Below, one piece after another: positions 35,677-46,110 of a DNA stretch of 64,000 nucleotides. Position 1 is the stretch's first letter, and every line of letters begins with the position of its first letter. Location: NCBI GenBank assembly GCA_039602395.1, contig JBCNJP010000006.1, forward strand, positions 9,164,952-9,228,951. Direction: 5' to 3'. The position numbers and the translations under genes were made by a program. The notes below the pieces were generated by a model, which saw only the letters and a program-made list of their open reading frames with translations, had not been told where the DNA came from and did no database searches. The stretch is from Deinandra increscens subsp. villosa (taxonomy: Eukaryota > Streptophyta > Magnoliopsida > Asterales > Asteraceae).

Positions 35677-38242
35677 TGATGCTTTCAAATCTGTTCAACT
35701 GCTGAAGAATCGCTCTGTCGTACATCTTCAATGAGAAACTGATAAATCGGAGACAATCTGTCGTAGAGGTCCCCCCTCTGAATAAGCTTCTTATGTTCTC
35801 GTTGCTCCAGTCGAGATCCAAGTGTTCCGCTCACTCGGTTCACACGGTCGGGTACAATACTGAGAAAATGCTAAACATCGGAGTCATAACCGTATAATCG
35901 ACCCGATCTCCAAATCCATATAATCGACCCGATATCCAAATCCTGAGAAAATGCTCTAACTCCATATAATCCATATAATCGACCCGATATCCAAATCCAT
36001 AATAATTTCTCCTATTTCTCTAAATCCCTCCAAAAACATCAAGTCGGAAGCGTTAAATCAGATGCGGAGAGTCAAACCGTCGCGATCGGTTGCCTAGAGA
36101 AACCAGATAAATAATCTTGAAATCGGACAATCTTGCGAAAAACCGAAAGTCGGATGCTGACAGTTATGAATAATCCGCGCGGCTAAGGTTGGATGCGAAA
36201 AATAAAGATAAACGTCAAATCTGAAAAAAATTTGAGATCCCGAGCGAAAATAATCATAACCGGAGTCTTCGTACTTTTGGGCGAAGAAAAATCGAGCTCG
36301 GAAATAAATTTCATGAAGATTTTTGAATTATCTGGTGAAAACGGCGCAATCTGAAAAATTCCATCAATTTTCGACAAATAACGGCTTCTCGAGAAATTTA
36401 ACAGATAAATACCATAATTAACTGAGATTCTAGTTAATCCGGTTAGCTGACATCCACGCTGCATCCACTAAAAATAAATCGTGAGATATAACGAGAAAGC
36501 TGAGTAATTAACCGGATAATAAAGCTAACCCGTCAGTGATCGATAGCAAACGTTGCGCGCGACGTCAATAAACGAGAACCCCATTAAAATGAAATAAATC
36601 CACAACTAATAAAAAATTTATGAAATTCCGTCGCAGCGTTATCTCGTTCGTCTCGTAAAAGACTGATAAGAAAAACCCCGCGTTTAACAAAACTACAGAA
36701 AATTAATTAGTCATCAAAAAATATCTCAAAGAAACACAGGATCCGAGTGAAATGAAATTGGCCAATCAAATTGTCCCAATTAATCTCATCCAGCGGCTGG
36801 AAATAGAGGGATCTGACGGCTGAGGGAGGTTGATCCTTGTGAGAAACTTTGCGCCAATCTGGAGATGGCAACGTGAATACCTTCAATAGCTCTCACTTTG
36901 ACCTGGGACCCACGCCGCTTTATCCTCAACCAATGACATGTCGCCAGCCATCACAGCCCAACGACTTTCTTTAAGACACGGGCCCCATGCACCTCCACTT
37001 TCCACCAATCAGATCTCGACAACCGAATAAGGTTTGACCTTAGAATCCGACAAAGAGAGAGAAAAGGAATTTCCAGCCAGCCAACTGGGGCCTGCCATGT
37101 CATCTCGGTCCCCTCCCAATGTCTTCTTCCTGCGAAACCCTAACACGGTCGGATTAAGCCACCGGAAAATCGAGACCTCCGCCGGAGAAGCGTATTTTGC
37201 CTGTAACTTCCATGATACTCAACCAAATTCGATGATTCTTATACCCCTGAACTCGTAGTAACGTGCTCTACAACCCTGGACGTTCAAAAACTTCTAAAAA
37301 TATCTTGAACGAAAACCCAAAAACCCAAGTCGTTAGGTTAAGTTGAACGATCAGCTCACAAGGTCGTTAAGACCAAGACCAAGTCGTTAAGACTTAAGGT
37401 CAGATCGTTAAGAACATAGGCTAATCGTTAAGTTCATTAACCTGATCGTTAACTCAGATCGTTAAGAACCTGATCGTTAAGAAAAAGCAGGTCGTTTAGA
37501 CAATCTTCAAACAAGACCAGATCGTTAAGAGCATCTTCAAGCTGAACCAGATCGTTCAGGCAATCTTCATATCTTCAAGGAAAACCCATAAAATGAAGAA
37601 CCCATGAAACTTGGAAAAAACGCATCAACTTTAATCCTTGAAAAAATGTCAGAAATGAGTGGAAACCATCGATTCTTGACACAAATCAGGTTTAGAGACA
37701 TGCTATGGCCACTTACACATCCTAAATAGCAGCAAAACTCGATCGAATCAGACCCATATTCTGGAAATCTTCAAGTACATGAAGAACACCACGAAACACA
37801 CACTAGTGTGTGTTTTTCTAGATCTGCCAAAATGGTTGAGATTCAGACGAAAAGGATGCTTTCAATGGATCCGGAACGTGTTTTCCACTAAGATTCATGC
37901 TTCGTTTCATCCAAATTCATCAACAATAACACCAAAAACGCAGAATCAAACTCCAAAATCTTCAAAAAAACCCTAAAAACGTGAAGAACTCCACAGTTAC
38001 GAAAAATCAGCTCTGATCTTCAATTTTCTCACAGATTTGCAGAAGTAAAACATGAAATAACATCTAGATGAACTCCCAAACATGAAACAATCATCCATAT
38101 CATCAGAATCCATCCAAAAATGAAGAAAAAAAATATGAAAAAGTCTAAAAAAAATGGGTTTTCTCATCTTCACTCAATTCAAGCTCAAAATCCAGATTCG
38201 AGTGACCAGATTCATCGTGAGATGAAATCTGATCGGTCACCC
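35677..38242. other. Element 4 internal region, non-coding
   Basis: No gag or pol similarity in any frame. 36840-37230 is GC-richer and resembles a plant promoter plus leader (AAACCCTAACACGG, CCGCCGGAGAAG), which may be captured host sequence, but no exon could be identified. 37328-37560 carries a TCGTTAAG array. Confidence 0.5.
37328..37560 (+). repeat. TCGTTAAG motif array, internal
   Basis: By eye, nine copies of TCGTTA (mostly AGATCGTTAAG or GGTCGTTAAG) plus variants (GGTCGTTTAG, GATCGTTCAG), all on the plus strand, at irregular spacing of about 15-35 bp. It matches the arrays in LTR B. Confidence 0.8.
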
Positions 38243-38628
38243 GCTCTGATACCATTTTTCAGGACCGATTATCAAATCAAGAATCCTGATCTTGAGCTCG
38301 AATGGAGGTTCAGATTCGAAAACCCATAAAAGAAGAAGATGAAGATGAAGAAGGAATCAAAGATTCATAAACATGAGAAAGATGATGAACAAATCGAATG
38401 ATTTCATTAATCGAAAGATTACAATCAAGAAATCATGAAGAACACACAATCTCTCTCTAGAAATCCATGACTCACTCTCTCTCTAGAATGGAAATCTCAA
38501 CATTCCAAAGAAATCATCCATCCATCTTAGAGACTCTCCTCTAAGACTCTCTTCTTTTTCGTCGAGTGACCAGATTCATCGTGAGATGAAATCTGATCGG
38601 TTACCCGCTCTGATACCAATTGTCAGGA
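38198..38628 (-). repeat. Duplicated leader, PBS and LTR edge
   Basis: TCGAGTGACCAGATTC...GCTCTGATACCA occurs at 38198 and again at 38562 (period 364). Each copy carries a PBS complement to initiator tRNA (38243-38254; 38607-38618) followed by a TCAGGACCGATT LTR edge. The first leads into a truncated A-type LTR (38257-38560), the second into LTR B. This double-PBS layout points to template switching. Confidence 0.75.
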
Positions 38629-38938
38629 CCGATTTCTCAGCCAAAGATCATCATTTGATTCATCACACGAGTGCGGAAATCACGTGTTGATGATCACTCT
38701 TGGTTGGATCAGCAACATTGCCTCACCATTCGCCTCTGAAACTCAAGAAAAACACCAAGAACACACACACAAACACACAGTGCTCCTCAGGAGGTTCTCT
38801 CAAGGCTTGTTTAGGGTTTCCTAAGGATTCTTATTTATACCCAATGAGGAGCACAAGTGTCAATGCACAGAATACAAGGAGAATCACACATCACATCAAG
38901 TAATCATTAAATTCGTCTAACACTTTTGTCAGATCGTT

Positions 38939-39258
38939 AAGTTGTACAGGCCAGGTCGTTAGTCTCAGAAGCTGGTCGTTAAGATACACAGGTCAGGTCG
39001 TTAGCCAGTTGGTCAAATCATTAACCAATAGTCAGGTCGTTAACTAATAGTTAGATCGTTAACCAATAGTCAGATCGTTAAGACCATAGTATCTAGTCGT
39101 TAAAGCTCTTTCAGACTATCAGATCGTTAAGCATAACAAAGGCAAGTCGTTAAGGCATAAGTGCCAAATCGTTAAGTAGTTAAGAGGAGGCAGGTCGTTA
39201 AAGAGAACACAATCAGATCGTTAAGTATATTTATCATGCAAGTCGTTAAGGCTAGTAC
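38939..39258 (+). repeat. TCGTTAAG motif array, LTR B first copy
   Basis: By eye, fourteen TCGTTA cores within about 320 bp, usually preceded by AGA, AGG or AAG and followed by AG, all in the same orientation. It is the counterpart of 40025-40440. Confidence 0.85.
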
Positions 39259-39409
39259 CACTACGTCAAAAAGTGGCTTTGGCCACGGTTTTTTTGATAA
39301 TGCATAGCCACTGTTTTGAAAAAAGCGTGGCCAAAGGTAAGAAATTCTCGTTTTAGCCACACATATTTTGTACCCGTGGCCAAATATATAGCCTTTGGAC
39401 CCTTTTAGC
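39259..39409 (+). mobile_element. CACTA-type insertion, left end only
   Basis: CACTACGTCAAAAAGTGGC begins directly after TAC (39256-39258). The corresponding uninterrupted sequence after the gap reads AATACACTCAAG, so TAC fits a 3-bp CACTA target. GTGGCCAAAG words recur in both orientations as subterminal repeats. The element runs into the N gap and its right end is not seen. Confidence 0.7.
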
Positions 39410-39909
39410 NNNNNNNNNNNNNNNNNNNNNNNNNNNNNNNNNNNNNNNNNNNNNNNNNNNNNNNNNNNNNNNNNNNNNNNNNNNNNNNNNNNNNNNNNNN
39501 NNNNNNNNNNNNNNNNNNNNNNNNNNNNNNNNNNNNNNNNNNNNNNNNNNNNNNNNNNNNNNNNNNNNNNNNNNNNNNNNNNNNNNNNNNNNNNNNNNNN
39601 NNNNNNNNNNNNNNNNNNNNNNNNNNNNNNNNNNNNNNNNNNNNNNNNNNNNNNNNNNNNNNNNNNNNNNNNNNNNNNNNNNNNNNNNNNNNNNNNNNNN
39701 NNNNNNNNNNNNNNNNNNNNNNNNNNNNNNNNNNNNNNNNNNNNNNNNNNNNNNNNNNNNNNNNNNNNNNNNNNNNNNNNNNNNNNNNNNNNNNNNNNNN
39801 NNNNNNNNNNNNNNNNNNNNNNNNNNNNNNNNNNNNNNNNNNNNNNNNNNNNNNNNNNNNNNNNNNNNNNNNNNNNNNNNNNNNNNNNNNNNNNNNNNNN
39901 NNNNNNNNN
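39410..39909. other. Assembly gap (500 N)
   Basis: Exactly 500 unknown bases. Sequence after the gap (from 39910) repeats 38811 onward, so the gap separates two copies of LTR B, one with and one without the CACTA insertion. Reading frames across it are artefacts. Confidence 0.98.
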
Positions 39910-40024
39910 GGGTTTCCTAAGGATTCCTATTTATACCCAATGAGGAGCACAAGTGTCAATGCACAGAATACAAGGAGAATCACACATCACATCAAGTAAT
40001 CATTAAATTCGTCTAACACTTTTG

Positions 40025-40440
40025 TCAGATCGTTAAGTTGTACAGGCCAGGTCGTTAGTCTCAGAAGCTGGTCGTTAAGATACACAGGTCAGGTCATTAG
40101 ACAGTTGGTCAGATCGTTAACCAATAGTCAGGTCGTTAACCAAATAGTCAGATCGTTAACTAATAGTCAGATCGTTAAGACCATAGTATCTAGTCGTTAA
40201 AGCTCTTTCAGACTATCAGATCGTTAAGCATAACAAAGGCAAGTTGTTAAGGCATAAGAGGCAAAGCGTTAAGTAGTTAAGAGGAGGCAGGTCGTTAAAG
40301 AGAAATCAATCAGATCGTTAAGTATATTTATCATGCAAGTCGTTAAGGCTAATACACTCAAGTCGTTAAGACCTTTGTTGGCAGATCGTTAAGCACACAT
40401 GGGTTAAATCGTTAAGAGTAAATCTGCCTGATCGTTAAGA
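40025..40440 (+). repeat. TCGTTAAG motif array, LTR B second copy
   Basis: By eye, sixteen TCGTTA cores plus variants (GTCATTAG, GTTGTTAAG, GCGTTAAG), all in one orientation. The order and the bases between motifs match 38939-39258 up to the CACTA insertion site, then continue to AAGAACAACTC. Confidence 0.85.
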
Positions 40441-40711
40441 ACAACTCAAACATGAAAAATATTCTAAGTGTTGAACAACCAAAGAAACATACAAACACAA
40501 GATTAACACATATGTAAATCAAGCTGAACCAACATAAGATAATAAGCAAACATACAAAGTAAGTATTCAAAGTTCAACATTAACTAAGTTATTACAAACC
40601 GAAATGTTCAAAAACATAGATACCAAAATACATGTTGGTTCTGCAGCTTCACTTGTGATCTTGTTCTTGGGTTCGTGTGTTCGTGTTATCACCAACCTCC
40701 AGGTTCCAACA

Positions 40712-40880
40712 CATTGATATCAAAACGCACTTCATTCGGGATTACTATGAACGCAAGCTCATTCACTTAGTACAGGTGCAATCGGATGATAATGTGGCGG
40801 ACTTGTTTACTAAACCCCTCCTTACTGCAAATTTTGAAATGTGTCTCAAATGTCTCAGAATGATAGCCTTTGATGAGTAG
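40712..40880 (+). pseudogene. Element 1 RNase H, last part
   Basis: After the second CATTG copy the RNase H of element 1 resumes: DIKTHFIRDYYERKLIHLVQV, DDNVADLFTKPL, ending at TAG 40878-40880. It aligns with the C-terminus of element 2's pol and fixes element 4's insertion point. Confidence 0.85.
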
Positions 40881-42554
40881 TCTGACAACTTCTAAGTGTA
40901 TACTTTTTTTTTAAATCATTAAAAAATTCCAAAAATAGTGTCTTTCTTTCTGTGTGTGTGTTGAAAAAAAAATCTAAAAGCAAGGGGAAGATATAAAATA
41001 AACGTCTTGATGTTTCCCTGAATTTTGTGTGCTTTTAAATTTTTGTGTGCTTTTGAATTTTTTTACTGGTTTTGTTTACCAGGTAGGGAAGTGATATAAA
41101 TTTTCCATGTTTTTGCTGACTGACACGTGTAAGGTGGATGTGAAAAGCAGTAATTCACGATTGATATGCTTGGTAGGCTTTGCTGTCAATCAATCAAAAG
41201 GAATGGTTTATCACAACACTTGAAGGTAACTTATGATGCTTGCTAGGAAACACACACTTAGGTTAGTACAATCTCTATTTGACTGTGTACCAGGAATCAT
41301 GAGACACACGCCCGATTCTGAGTTCTTTAACGTCATGCTCAAAAAATCCCATCCCCTCTGCTTTGCGAAAGCAATGACCTGGGGATTTTGTAAGTGAGTC
41401 AGGCCTCCCCTGTTTTGCGATAGCAGAGACCTGGAGTCTCCCTGATCCACGTAAGTCTAAGATCGCATTGTATAGTTATGATAAATCCAAAAGATGCCTT
41501 AGTGCACAATCAAAATAGACCCTCTAGATTCCAAAACCCTCAGCCTGTGTCACTGATGAGAGCATTAAAAATGTTTCAAAAGTTCAGTTGACTTGTATAT
41601 TATCCCCAAAAAAATCTCCATGATATTTTCTTGCTTTTCTCAACCCAGTCTGGAGCATGGCATTAGGCTTAAGGAAAGGTGCCATGAAAAATGTTGTAGG
41701 CAAATTTGGTATACTTGATAGAATGTATAAATTGTACCTAGGATCTATGTGTGTGACCTGGATAGATTTTTATAAATAATAAACTCTAAAAAAATAAAAT
41801 ATGTGACAAAACTGCCTGAGTAAGCGAAAGCGGCACGAGTTTAAGTTGGACCAAAATACCGGCAAACACCTGAACATGTGAAGTAACAGAAGCTGAAAAG
41901 GGTCCCTCAGTCACAAAATATCTGGTATGATCCCTAATATGTCTTCTCACTCAAAACTCAGTCTGTCAAGTGGTAAATAATAGTTTTTATTATTTTTTAA
42001 TTTTTATCCTTATTTTTATTTTTTATTCTTATTATGTAATTATTTATGTTTATAAGTTGTCAGACGTAAAACTCTCGGGTTTGAGTTCATGGGAAGTTTT
42101 CGGGAATGAACTTCATGAGTTGAAGTTTAGAATTAAAAAAATTATGTTTTGAGTCAAAAGGGTAAATTTCTCAATGATGAGGGGGCTTTGTGTAATTTAA
42201 AAAAAAAAAGTGGAGAAGGGGTAAAGAGACCATCAGTCTCCTCCCTCCTCACTCCCACCTTCTTTTCCTTATTACTTCTCTCCGCCAAAACCCTAACCAC
42301 CGATCACCACCATCATCTCCGCCGTTCATCACCATCAGACACCGCCATCATCATCACCCCAACCCCGCGACACCACCACCACCTGCCTCACCTGAAATCG
42401 CCCTCAGAACACTCCGCATTCATCCCGTCTCGGCTGCCGCTGACATCCCTCAATCACCACCGCCGCCGACGATTAACATCATCCGACACCACCAGGGCGG
42501 TCGGAAATCAACACCAGACACTCCCCCAGTGTTGATTTCTTGTTCTAAAGTGTT
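40881..42554 (+). other. Element 1 spacer between pol and third ORF
   Basis: Non-coding in the pol sense. AAAAGCAAGGGGAAGATAT (40976-40994) is a polypurine tract conserved at 56948-56966 in element 2. A CT- and CA-rich block with AAAACCCTAACC (42287-42298) precedes the third ORF and looks like a plant 5' untranslated leader. Its open frame (42149-42535) is His/Pro/Ser-rich and not conserved in sequence with that of element 2, so I do not call it a gene. Confidence 0.6.
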
Positions 42555-43796
42555 ATGGCTCCCCGACTGAAGCGATCCGCTAGACACGCTAAACAGAGTG
42601 TCGGGTATGTGTTATGTAAAGCTTATTTTTGCCTGGATTATGTGCGAAATCTTGATTGCAGGAACTTGGGGTTAAAACAGAGTGATTAACCACTCGAAAT
42701 TTGGGTTTAATGTGGCGTTGCAGGTTTGGAATGAAGAAGAAAGGGCTTTTCGATCGGGTTATGTAGCTTTTCGATCGGACTTCTCGGTATCGAGAATCTT
42801 TCAGATTCGATTATGTACTTTTCGATCAGATGAGTGACTTTTCGATCAGGACTCGAACTTTTTGATCAGCCATTTGGCTTTTCGATTAGGGATCTCGGTA
42901 ACATTCGGCTTTTCGATCGAAAACCTAGCTTTTTGATCGAAAAGGTGCCTGATGATAGGTTTCTCATGGTTTCGTCCTGTTTTAAGTCGTTATGCTGCCC
43001 TTTTTTTGAGAAAATTCAAAACCCTAAAACTCTAAGGGTTGGATTATATTATTGTGGTATCTAATTGATATTTGTTTGGTTGGGTTTATCTTTTGTGTGA
43101 TTGCAGGGACTTAGAGTTCGTGAAGGATCACAATATTGTGGCGTATCTACTTGATCCACCCACTGACTATAAGGAGAAGTACAAATCTTTGATTGAAGGG
43201 TTAAAGAAATGTTGTTTGAATTATGCCTTGAGTGCTAATCCAGTTATTTGCAAAAGGATGCAGCAAGAATTCTTGAAGACTGCTATTATATCAAAGGATG
43301 ACAAACAGATACTTGCTGATATTCAGAATACAAGGGTGATACTGACTGAAGAAAACTTTCGACAGGCTCTGAGACTGAAAGATGAAGCATCGGATCCTAT
43401 TGCTCTAGATAATGGGACTGTGACCTAGTGCTTAAGGGAAATTGTTGTAACACTGAGTCTCCACCAACCATGAAAGCTCTTATCCCGCCTTACTGGAGAA
43501 TGCTGGCACACTATCTGCAGAAGTGTGTCATTGCATTGAAGAGCTCTACGGATCAGCTAAACCAAGTGCACACTCATGCAATGGTGTCACATGTCAGAGG
43601 GTTAAAGTTTAACTGGTCCCGTATGATTTTTGAAGATATCAAGGATGTTGTGAAGAGGGACAAGAAATTTGCTGCAGTACCAAGATTTATACAGCTGGCA
43701 TTAGATACCAGATATTTTCCTAATGATCAATCCAAAGAAGAAGTTTTCCGATAAGGTCCCCTTTGGAAACAAGTTTAGGGAATTTGCTGAGATTGT
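42555..43796 (+). pseudogene. Element 1 third ORF (env-position gene), truncated
   Basis: A two-exon gene. Exon 1, 42555-42604, begins MAPRLKRSARHA; it ends at a donor GTATGTG, and exon 2 begins after TGATTGCAG at 43107 with DLEFVKDHNIVAYLLDPP in phase. The protein is hydrophilic and lysine-rich, with LTEENFRQALRLKDEA and PPTMKALIPPYWRMLAHYLQKC segments. I see no signal peptide or membrane span. An in-frame stop lies at 43426, and the gene is cut at 43796 by the LTR of element 2. In SIRE-lineage Copia elements the ORF after pol is called env-like; the function here is unknown. The paralogue is in element 2. Confidence 0.7.
42720..42960 (+). repeat. TTTTCGATC array in the third-ORF intron (element 1)
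   Basis: Roughly eight to ten CTTTTCGATC or close variants within 240 bp, at spacings near 20-30 bp, inside the intron 42605-43106. The same motif array is in the 5' leader of the family. Confidence 0.8.
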
Positions 43797-44239
43797 TGTA
43801 AGGATCGAAAATCTCTCCTCATGCGATATTAAGTCTACTAATCACCATGCGGAATCCGGTGATTAGTGATGATTCAAGAATAATCAAAATAACCAATAAC
43901 GAATGAATAGAAAAACAATAAAGAAACACAAACCTATTGAATAATACTTGAAGAATCCGATTGCCAATCACCTTGTGAAAGCCGAATTCTCAAGGAGAAT
44001 TTCGGTACACCTTTAGTCCTCAAACTACACAAGAAGCAACAACCCTTAACATGTAGACTAGCTATTCCTTATATAGTGGATACCTAGACTTGTTAAACAA
44101 GTCACAAAATTAGGCCCACATACCCTATCTACGACCGGACCCACTAACCCAATAACCACCTTTACAATTTAGCCCAACAAAATTATAAACTAGCCCAACA
44201 ATGTCTAATATAAAAGCCTTACAAAATAGGGTCTCTACA
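43797..44239 (-). repeat. Element 2 3' LTR
   Basis: On the minus strand it starts TGTAGAGACCC and ends GATCCTTACA, 443 bp. TATATAAGG (44067-44075, minus) matches the LTR of element 1, as do TTGGGCTAGTTTA and TTGTTTAACAAGT. The adjoining third ORF ends at 44371, leaving a short 3' untranslated stretch with a purine-rich CCTAGGGAAAGAT just before the LTR. The outer flank (ATTGT) belongs to element 1. Confidence 0.8.
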
Positions 44240-46105
44240 ATCTTTCCCTAGGCTTTAGCATTAGACAGCTTTCACATTCTGAACTTCTTGGACACCTGAC
44301 TAGTAGATGGATCATACCACAGCTCCTCTTCTACAATCGTTTTCACTGCTCGAGTATAGCACTTGGCATATTATTCAGTTTCTTTAGAGCTCTCAATTTG
44401 GTGCTTGTATAGCACCAGTATGTCCTTCTTATAAAACCTCAACAGATCATGAACTTCCATTACACTCATTGTCTTCGACTTGCAAATAATTTTTGCTTCT
44501 CCAGGATATTCACTGTACGCCCAAGTCTTGAAGTCATCTAAACATCCTTCAAGATGCTTCATCGGTAGAGGAATGGTTTTAGTTTTATTTGTTGGTGGAT
44601 ACAGTGTGTTTGTGGAATTCTTCTTTCCATCCAGTTTAAACACATCCCTGTATTTCTTCGTGTAAGAACTCTTGTGCGGAAAATCCTCAAATCTCTTGAA
44701 TTGACTAAGCACAGCATTCCTCAACTTCTTGTAAAAGTGCTCAGCATAGTCATTTCTTAAAGGGTTGGAGAATGGTGCCTTGTAAAGCATCGTCAGATCC
44801 ACAGTCGTCCAGGAGTAGAATTGAGTCCAACATATGTAATACTCCAATGGATACTGACCTTTCCTTCGAACAACAAACATATTCTTCTCTCTGTCGCACA
44901 TCCAGGACTTAAAGTCTGAAGTAATTCCTCGTTTATTATGATAATGCTCACCAAGCTGAATCATGTACCTCTCAGGGGGATGAGCAAAAGTTTGGGCCTC
45001 CCAACCCCCATCAAACTCAGAAGCTGGTACAGTCATGTATCTCTATCTCTTGTATCCTTGTCTACATCAGTACCTTCAGGCATCACTAAACCAGATGCAT
45101 CGGGAATATCAGCTTCAAAGTAAAAAATTGGTGATTGTGGGAATCACTTGCTCCAGAACTGCCTTCTTTATTTCCTGGATCTTCCTTATCATCTCTCTTT
45201 GCGTATGACTTGCTTGAGTTGACTGAATTAAGCTGTCGAATCAGCTTGGTAATTCTCTAAACTGCCTTGAGAATTCTCTGTTTATTTTTTTTTCTGATTC
45301 TCCAACTTAGTATTATGAACCTTTTGTATATCCATTAAATCTCTAATAATCTCACTCTGGGATGTATTCTGAGCTTTTAATTATGCTATTTCTGATCTGA
45401 GCTCTCTTTCTAATCTGAACTCTGCGGTTTCTATAGCTTTCCCTTTGTCTTGGGCTGTGGGTTGTGAGGATGATGATTGACCAGCACTAGTGCTGGTAGA
45501 TGGAGGCACTCATGGGTCTAATCGTTTCTTTCTTGGGTCGTTTAGTGCTTCAGTAAGGTGTTGCATGACAATCTTCACCTTCTCAGTCAGATTATCAGTA
45601 ATAGAAGCACCGAGGGGAGGATCCTCTGTGGCTTTCCGTTTTCTTGACAGTGGCATCTCAACAGTCTCAGTCTCTACTTCCTCAACTTCTATGTCATCAA
45701 GATAAGAATCGTAATTGATGTTTTCACTATCATCAAACTGTAGAGCTCTAATCTGCACATCTTCTAGATCAAAATCTTCCCAATCAGAACTATCGGAAAT
45801 CTCAGTGACAGGCTTCTGAGAGGCAGGTACATTATGTTCTTCTTCAACAACAGCATTCCTTTGAACAGGAACCTCCTCCCTGACTATCTCAGCAAACTCT
45901 CGAAACTTGTCTCCAAACGGCACATTATCAGATAACTTTCTCTTGGGGTTTATCATAGGAAAAAGCTCAATCCCCATGGGCTTAGTGTCATGCGTATCAT
46001 TTGACTTCCTCAAGTTTGGATATTTGGAATCTAGAGCTAGTTGTATAAACCTTGGGACTGCAGCAAATTTCTTGTCCCTTGACACTACAGCTTTGACATC
46101 TTCAA

Positions 46106-46110
46106 AGATC
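46106..46110 (-). repeat. Target-site duplication of element 3 (left)
   Basis: AGATC, repeated exactly at 54399-54403. Removing element 3 with one copy restores the reading frame of the third ORF across the site, as judged against element 1. Confidence 0.95.

Larger units (their letters stand above)
35017..40711 (-). mobile_element. Element 4: non-coding LTR retrotransposon with mismatched LTRs
   Basis: It begins TGTCAGGACCGATTC and ends TTCCAACA, flanked by CATTG on both sides. On the minus strand a polypurine tract (35664-35676) precedes the left LTR and PBS sequences (38243-38254; 38607-38618) follow the right-hand LTR copies, so it is an LTR element in minus orientation. No gag or pol was found in the interior (35677-38242). 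The left LTR (A, 647 bp) and right LTR (B) share only their ends, and a truncated A-type LTR start with its own PBS lies just before B. A chimera made by template switching or recombination is likely. The right part also holds a CACTA insertion and a gap. Confidence 0.75.
38621..40711 (-). repeat. Element 4 right LTR (type B), disrupted
   Basis: It starts TGTCAGGACCGATTTCTC and ends GGTTCCAACA. The sequence from 38811 restarts at 39910 after the gap, so two overlapping copies are present; a single LTR would be about 1 kb. A minus-strand TATA-like TATAAATAAG lies at 38828 and again after the gap. Downstream of it are TCGTTAAG arrays (38939-39258; 40025-40440). Confidence 0.65.
27503..43796 (+). 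mobile_element. Element 1: SIRE-type Copia retrotransposon, interrupted and inactive
   Basis: Order on the plus strand: 5' LTR (27503-27950), PBS (27953-27965), motif-rich leader, gag, protease, integrase, RT, RNase H, a 1.7-kb spacer, then a third ORF. This is the Copia gene order (integrase before RT). The RT has the IIFGST context typical of SIRE and related lineages, and an ORF after pol is a SIRE-lineage trait. Two insertions break it: element 4 at 35017-40711 in RNase H, and element 2 at 43797 in the third ORF. The remainder, including the 3' LTR, would lie beyond the window. Stops and frameshifts are found throughout, and it is more decayed than element 2. Confidence 0.85.

Noticed and set aside
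37034..37258. Captured gene start in element 4
   Set aside because: The context looks promoter-like, but the 74-residue frame has no domain and no splice site I could follow.
38939..40440. CRISPR-like array
   Set aside because: The motif is only 8-11 bp, the spacing is irregular, and the setting is a plant LTR.
42287..42298. Telomeric repeat
   Set aside because: A single AAACCCTAA word is a common plant leader element, not a telomeric array.
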